Source: Candidatus Villigracilis propinquus | GTDB taxonomy: Bacteria > Chloroflexota > Anaerolineae > Anaerolineales > Villigracilaceae | Reading direction: 5' to 3' | Assembly: GCA_016714565.1 (NCBI GenBank) | Contig: JADKDM010000001.1 | Location: 124,001-188,000 of the forward strand | DNA length: 64,000 nt | In this document: piece by piece, positions 61,307-64,000 of the stretch | Layout: every line of letters begins with the position of its first letter | Numbering within the stretch: position 1 is the stretch's first letter | The notes under the pieces: model-generated | Databases searched by the model: none | Told to the model about the DNA's origin: nothing | What the model saw: only the letters and a program-made list of their open reading frames with translations | Program-made: the position numbers and the translations under genes

Positions 61307-62194
61307 ATGTTTAATACTATTGAAGAATATCTTGATGCTTTGAAAACAGAAATGAAGGATGCTGATGCCGCATTGGTACAGGATGCCCAGGCAGATGCGC
61401 GTGAGCACTTGTCCACGGCGCTGTCTGTTGCGCGTGAGGCGAATCCTGAGGTCAGTGAAGCAGATGCGCTCAAAAAGATCATCGAAGGATATGGTACTCC
61501 GGAAGAAACCGCATCTGCTTATAGGGAAGTGGAACGCCGCACTTCACCAGTGATCGTGCAGACCGTTAAGCCGCATTCGGCATTAGGCAGTTTCTTCGGC
61601 GTGTATACCGATCCGCGTGCATGGGGGGCATTACTTTATATGTTGATCGCTTTTGTGACAGGTATTTTCTATTTCACCTGGGCTGTCACAGGTGTGTCTT
61701 TATCGATATCGCTGCTGATCTTCATTTTCGGTTTCCCTATTGCCCTGTTGTTTCTGCTCTCGGTGCGTGGACTGGCGCTGCTCGAAGGCCGCCTCGTGGA
61801 AGCATTGCTCGGCGTACGCATGCCTCGCCGTCCTTTGTTCTCACATCAAGACATGAAATGGTTTGACAGACTAAAAACCCTCCTGACCGATAAAGCCACC
61901 TGGTTGATGATCGTTTACATGCTTTTGCAATTTGTGTTGGGAACTGTATATTTTGTGTTGATCGTCACTGTATTGAGTTTCTCGCTGGCATTCATCGCTA
62001 TCCCTGTCTTACAGGAATATTTCAATCAGGGTGCGATGATGTTGAGTAACGACGTCCGCTACACTTTCCCAGTATGGTCATACCCGCTTTGGGTAGCAGG
62101 CGGAATTCTTCTGTGGACGATCTTCATGAATCTTGCACGTGGTATAGGCCAGCTGCACGGCAAAATGGCAAAATCGCTGTTAGTCAGTGAGTAA
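61307..62194 (+). CDS. HAAS-domain membrane protein (sensor-like)
   Basis: 295 residues. The N-terminal ~75 residues (IEEYLDALKTEMKDADAALVQDAQADAREHL... AYREVERR) form the HAAS signalling helix bundle that accompanies PadR regulators. Then about six TM segments in two groups (YMLIAFVTGIFYF, LLIFIFGFPIALLFLL, MLLQFVLGTVYFVLIV and others), as in the putative sensor family. It probably senses the membrane state and feeds PadR. Terminator directly after. Confidence 0.85.
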   Translation: MFNTIEEYLDALKTEMKDADAALVQDAQADAREHLSTALSVAREANPEVSEADALKKIIEGYGTPEETASAYREVERRTSPVIVQTVKPHSALGSFFGVYTDPRAWGALLYMLIAFVTGIFYFTWAVTGVSLSISLLIFIFGFPIALLFLLSVRGLALLEGRLVEALLGVRMPRRPLFSHQDMKWFDRLKTLLTDKATWLMIVYMLLQFVLGTVYFVLIVTVLSFSLAFIAIPVLQEYFNQGAMMLSNDVRYTFPVWSYPLWVAGGILLWTIFMNLARGIGQLHGKMAKSLLVSE

Positions 62195-62234
62195 CAAAAG
62201 ACAGTCCAGTTTTCGCTGGACTGTCTTTTGTTAC
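62191..62234. terminator. Bidirectional terminator, 19-bp stem
   Basis: GTAACAAAAGACAGTCCAG pairs perfectly with CTGGACTGTCTTTTGTTAC over TTTTCG. Shared with the convergent glycosidase gene. Confidence 0.9.
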
Positions 62235-62251
62235 TGTCTGTGCAGTGGAAA

Positions 62252-64000
62252 CTACGGCTTCACCAACAACCCCAGATGATTCGCCACCGCGCGTTCCCGG
62301 CCAGGCTTGCCCATGTCGATGGGAGAGTTCAGCACACGAGCCTTCCCGTCAAAGCCCTTTATCACCATCGTGGATGAGCCGCCGCCGTCCATGTTTACGC
62401 CGGTATGCGCACCATAGGAGATGAGCAATTCACCCAGTTCCGGGAGAGTCATCCCCTCACTGTATCCCGTTTGACGGCCATCCACCACCATCAAGGTCAG
62501 CCAGCGGGCGTTTTTGCTCAAACCAACTGCCGTGCGTGGAGCGGGTGCAAGCGCCGCAAGGTTTTTTACCAACAGACCCTTGTCCACAACCAGGCGGTCA
62601 CCAGAAATTGCGTTGAAAATGGTGCCATCCACTTTATTTATATTCACCTGATTACGCGACCCAAATAAAATGGTGGGTTGCGCCGTCTTTTGCGGTGAAT
62701 AAATTTTTCCGCGCGAGGCGGCATAATCACTCACTCGAACTGGGATGCCGCCATTCGGGCAGTACGTGACCGCTTCCACAGTGTTATCCACGTAGCTGTA
62801 ATAGCCGCCATTGATGGCAACCTGCAGTTTGAATTCCTCAAGGAATTTGGATGTTACCCGCGAACACAGGACATTGCTGGTATTTGGAGAAGGTGTCACC
62901 AGAAATTCCAACTTTGCAGTTTGCAGATCGATCGCTATCACATGCACAACATTGGCATGCGGAACAGTAACATCCTTGCGAAGATAGGTGATCCCTGGAA
63001 AAAGACTCTGCCGAATGGATGTGGGGCGTCCAAGGCCGAGAGAAACAAGGTAGGCTTTGGAGCACCAGCCGGTCAAACCATCCAACCGCTGGATCTGCAC
63101 CCAGCTCGGGTTGCTTGTATCATCCAACGCAGGGACAGTGTCATTCTTCAGAACTGTCCCCAGGATCTTTGTGTTTGTGCCTGGGGTTTCACGAATGTTA
63201 AGAGTGACCGTGTTGACACGGTACCAGTTTTTATCACCGTGCTCTGGGACAGGTGTCGTGGGGGGTGGTTCCTCCGCCACAGGCGCATGAACGCTGATCA
63301 GATATTCGCTCGCGCTCCAGCCAACCAAATTGCCAGATGTGTTGCGGACGTTCAGCCATGTGCCGTCCAGCGTGGAGCCGATCTTTTCCACAAGTTCACC
63401 AAAATAGACAAGACCAAGAGAGTCAAAGGTTAGCCCGGGTCCCTGCCTCACTTTCAGAGAGGATGCTGTAACGCGATACCAATTTGTATCTTCTTCATCC
63501 GGCACGGGGTCAGGATCAGGTATTGGGTCGGGGTCTGGTGTTGGGTCGGGGTCGGGAGTTGGGTCTGGTGCTGGCCCGCTTACCCTCTGGAGGTAGGCGG
63601 CAAAACTCCAACCCGTCAGGCTATCGTCCAATCTGCGGATGTTGAGCCAGGTGCGGTCAGCATTCGCACCGATCTCTTCAACGATCTCGTTAAGCAAAAT
63701 GCTGCCAATTTGCGGCGCTGTCAGGCTGGCGCTGTTGCGCACCTTCAGCGAAGGCACCGTCACGCGGAATCGCTTGCTGGTGGGTGTGGGGTCAGGGTCG
63801 GGAATGGGACTGTCGCTCAGATTAAATCTCTGCTTGAGCGCGGCCGCGTCGCCGTTGAAAAAATTCAAGTCAATGTTGCCGCTCTCCACGCCATACAACG
63901 GGCCATCGCCGTTGTCGGTGAATTGCCACAACGTCCACTCATTCGCCGTCCACGGTTTGGGGACGAGAGGCGTGTTCGTGCCGTAATTTGCGATCCATAA
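62252..64000 (-). CDS. GH25 muramidase - SH3 - phosphodiester glycosidase multidomain protein (5' end outside window)
   Basis: The frame is open to the window edge, so the gene begins beyond 64000; 582 codons are visible. The first ~50 visible residues (LWIANYGTNTPLVPKPW... WTLWQFTDNGDG... GNIDLNFFNGD) are the C-terminal end of a GH25 lysozyme domain. Three bacterial SH3 domains follow, joined by PDPTPDPDP linkers (KRFRVTVPSLKVRNS, NWYRVTASSLKVRQG, NWYRVNTVTLNIRET). The C-terminus (HVIAIDLQTAKLEFLV, VAINGGYYSYVDN, HTGVNMDGGGSSTM) is a NAGPA-like phosphodiester glycosidase. Likely secreted and active on cell-wall glycans. Confidence 0.85.
   Translation of the reverse strand, partial: LWIANYGTNTPLVPKPWTANEWTLWQFTDNGDGPLYGVESGNIDLNFFNGDAAALKQRFNLSDSPIPDPDPTPTSKRFRVTVPSLKVRNSASLTAPQIGSILLNEIVEEIGANADRTWLNIRRLDDSLTGWSFAAYLQRVSGPAPDPTPDPDPTPDPDPIPDPDPVPDEEDTNWYRVTASSLKVRQGPGLTFDSLGLVYFGELVEKIGSTLDGTWLNVRNTSGNLVGWSASEYLISVHAPVAEEPPPTTPVPEHGDKNWYRVNTVTLNIRETPGTNTKILGTVLKNDTVPALDDTSNPSWVQIQRLDGLTGWCSKAYLVSLGLGRPTSIRQSLFPGITYLRKDVTVPHANVVHVIAIDLQTAKLEFLVTPSPNTSNVLCSRVTSKFLEEFKLQVAINGGYYSYVDNTVEAVTYCPNGGIPVRVSDYAASRGKIYSPQKTAQPTILFGSRNQVNINKVDGTIFNAISGDRLVVDKGLLVKNLAALAPAPRTAVGLSKNARWLTLMVVDGRQTGYSEGMTLPELGELLISYGAHTGVNMDGGGSSTMVIKGFDGKARVLNSPIDMGKPGRERAVANHLGLLVKP

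Overview
The window looks like a chromosomal segment of a Chloroflexota bacterium, most likely class Anaerolineae. This is inferred from the style of the proteins, not from a database search: lipoproteins whose lipobox is followed by a Thr/Pro linker, a PadR/HAAS-type pair, an EF-G of the second type, heptanucleotide short repeats and Lys/Ala-rich tails on housekeeping proteins. Three apparent one-base indels, all in homopolymer runs, suggest a long-read or metagenomic assembly. I saw no rRNA, tRNA, CRISPR array or prophage, but a short tRNA could have been missed by eye.

Layout. 1-3.3 kb: the end of a TPP-dependent enzyme, then small membrane and oxidoreductase genes separated by strong terminators. 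3.3-4.4 kb: an AT-rich island with small unknown genes. 4.4-12.1 kb, mostly minus strand: two UvrD-like helicases around a REP-like array with its Y1 transposase, a secreted lipoprotein and a membrane glycosyltransferase. 12.2-13.3 kb: a prokaryotic Cys-loop receptor channel. 13.3-16.3 kb: an SppA protease operon. 17-18.5 kb: rplU-rpmA-rpmE from a near-consensus promoter; the L31 protein carries an RNA polymerase alpha-CTD-like domain. 18.6-23.4 kb: thymidine kinase, hpt, CCA-adding enzyme, exonuclease, hydrolase and response regulator. 23.6-29.7 kb: ppdK, then hemW, an MFS transporter and a methyltransferase. 30-31.3 kb: speD-speE for spermidine synthesis.

31.4-44.3 kb is the accessory core: two large secreted beta-helix proteins flank a tight four-gene operon, TIR / FGE-like / SIR2-like / nSTAND1-WD40. 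Two different potential NAD-consuming effectors next to a STAND-type sensor fit a conflict (anti-invader) system; I do not recognise the exact combination as a named system.

44.4-49.8 kb: OsmC, a Crp-SDR pair that appears inserted next to the pyruvate-dehydrogenase-type E1alpha-E1beta-E2 operon, and a remnant of a second E2 3' end. 50-64 kb: small membrane and SH3 lipoproteins, HEAT protein, phosphatase-superfamily enzyme, a methyltransferase with an upstream thioredoxin-like gene that has UGA exactly at the first redox Cys (candidate selenoprotein), EF-G, MtaB, FolD, dihaem cytochrome c, PadR-HAAS, and the 3' part of a GH25-SH3-phosphodiester glycosidase protein.

Two signals run across the whole window. 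One is a family of degenerate heptanucleotide tandem repeats, found between genes and in frame inside hemW, the E2 gene and mtaB. The other is a pair of diverged gene-3'-end remnants bordering cargo of about 1.5 kb (helicase tail; E2 tail).
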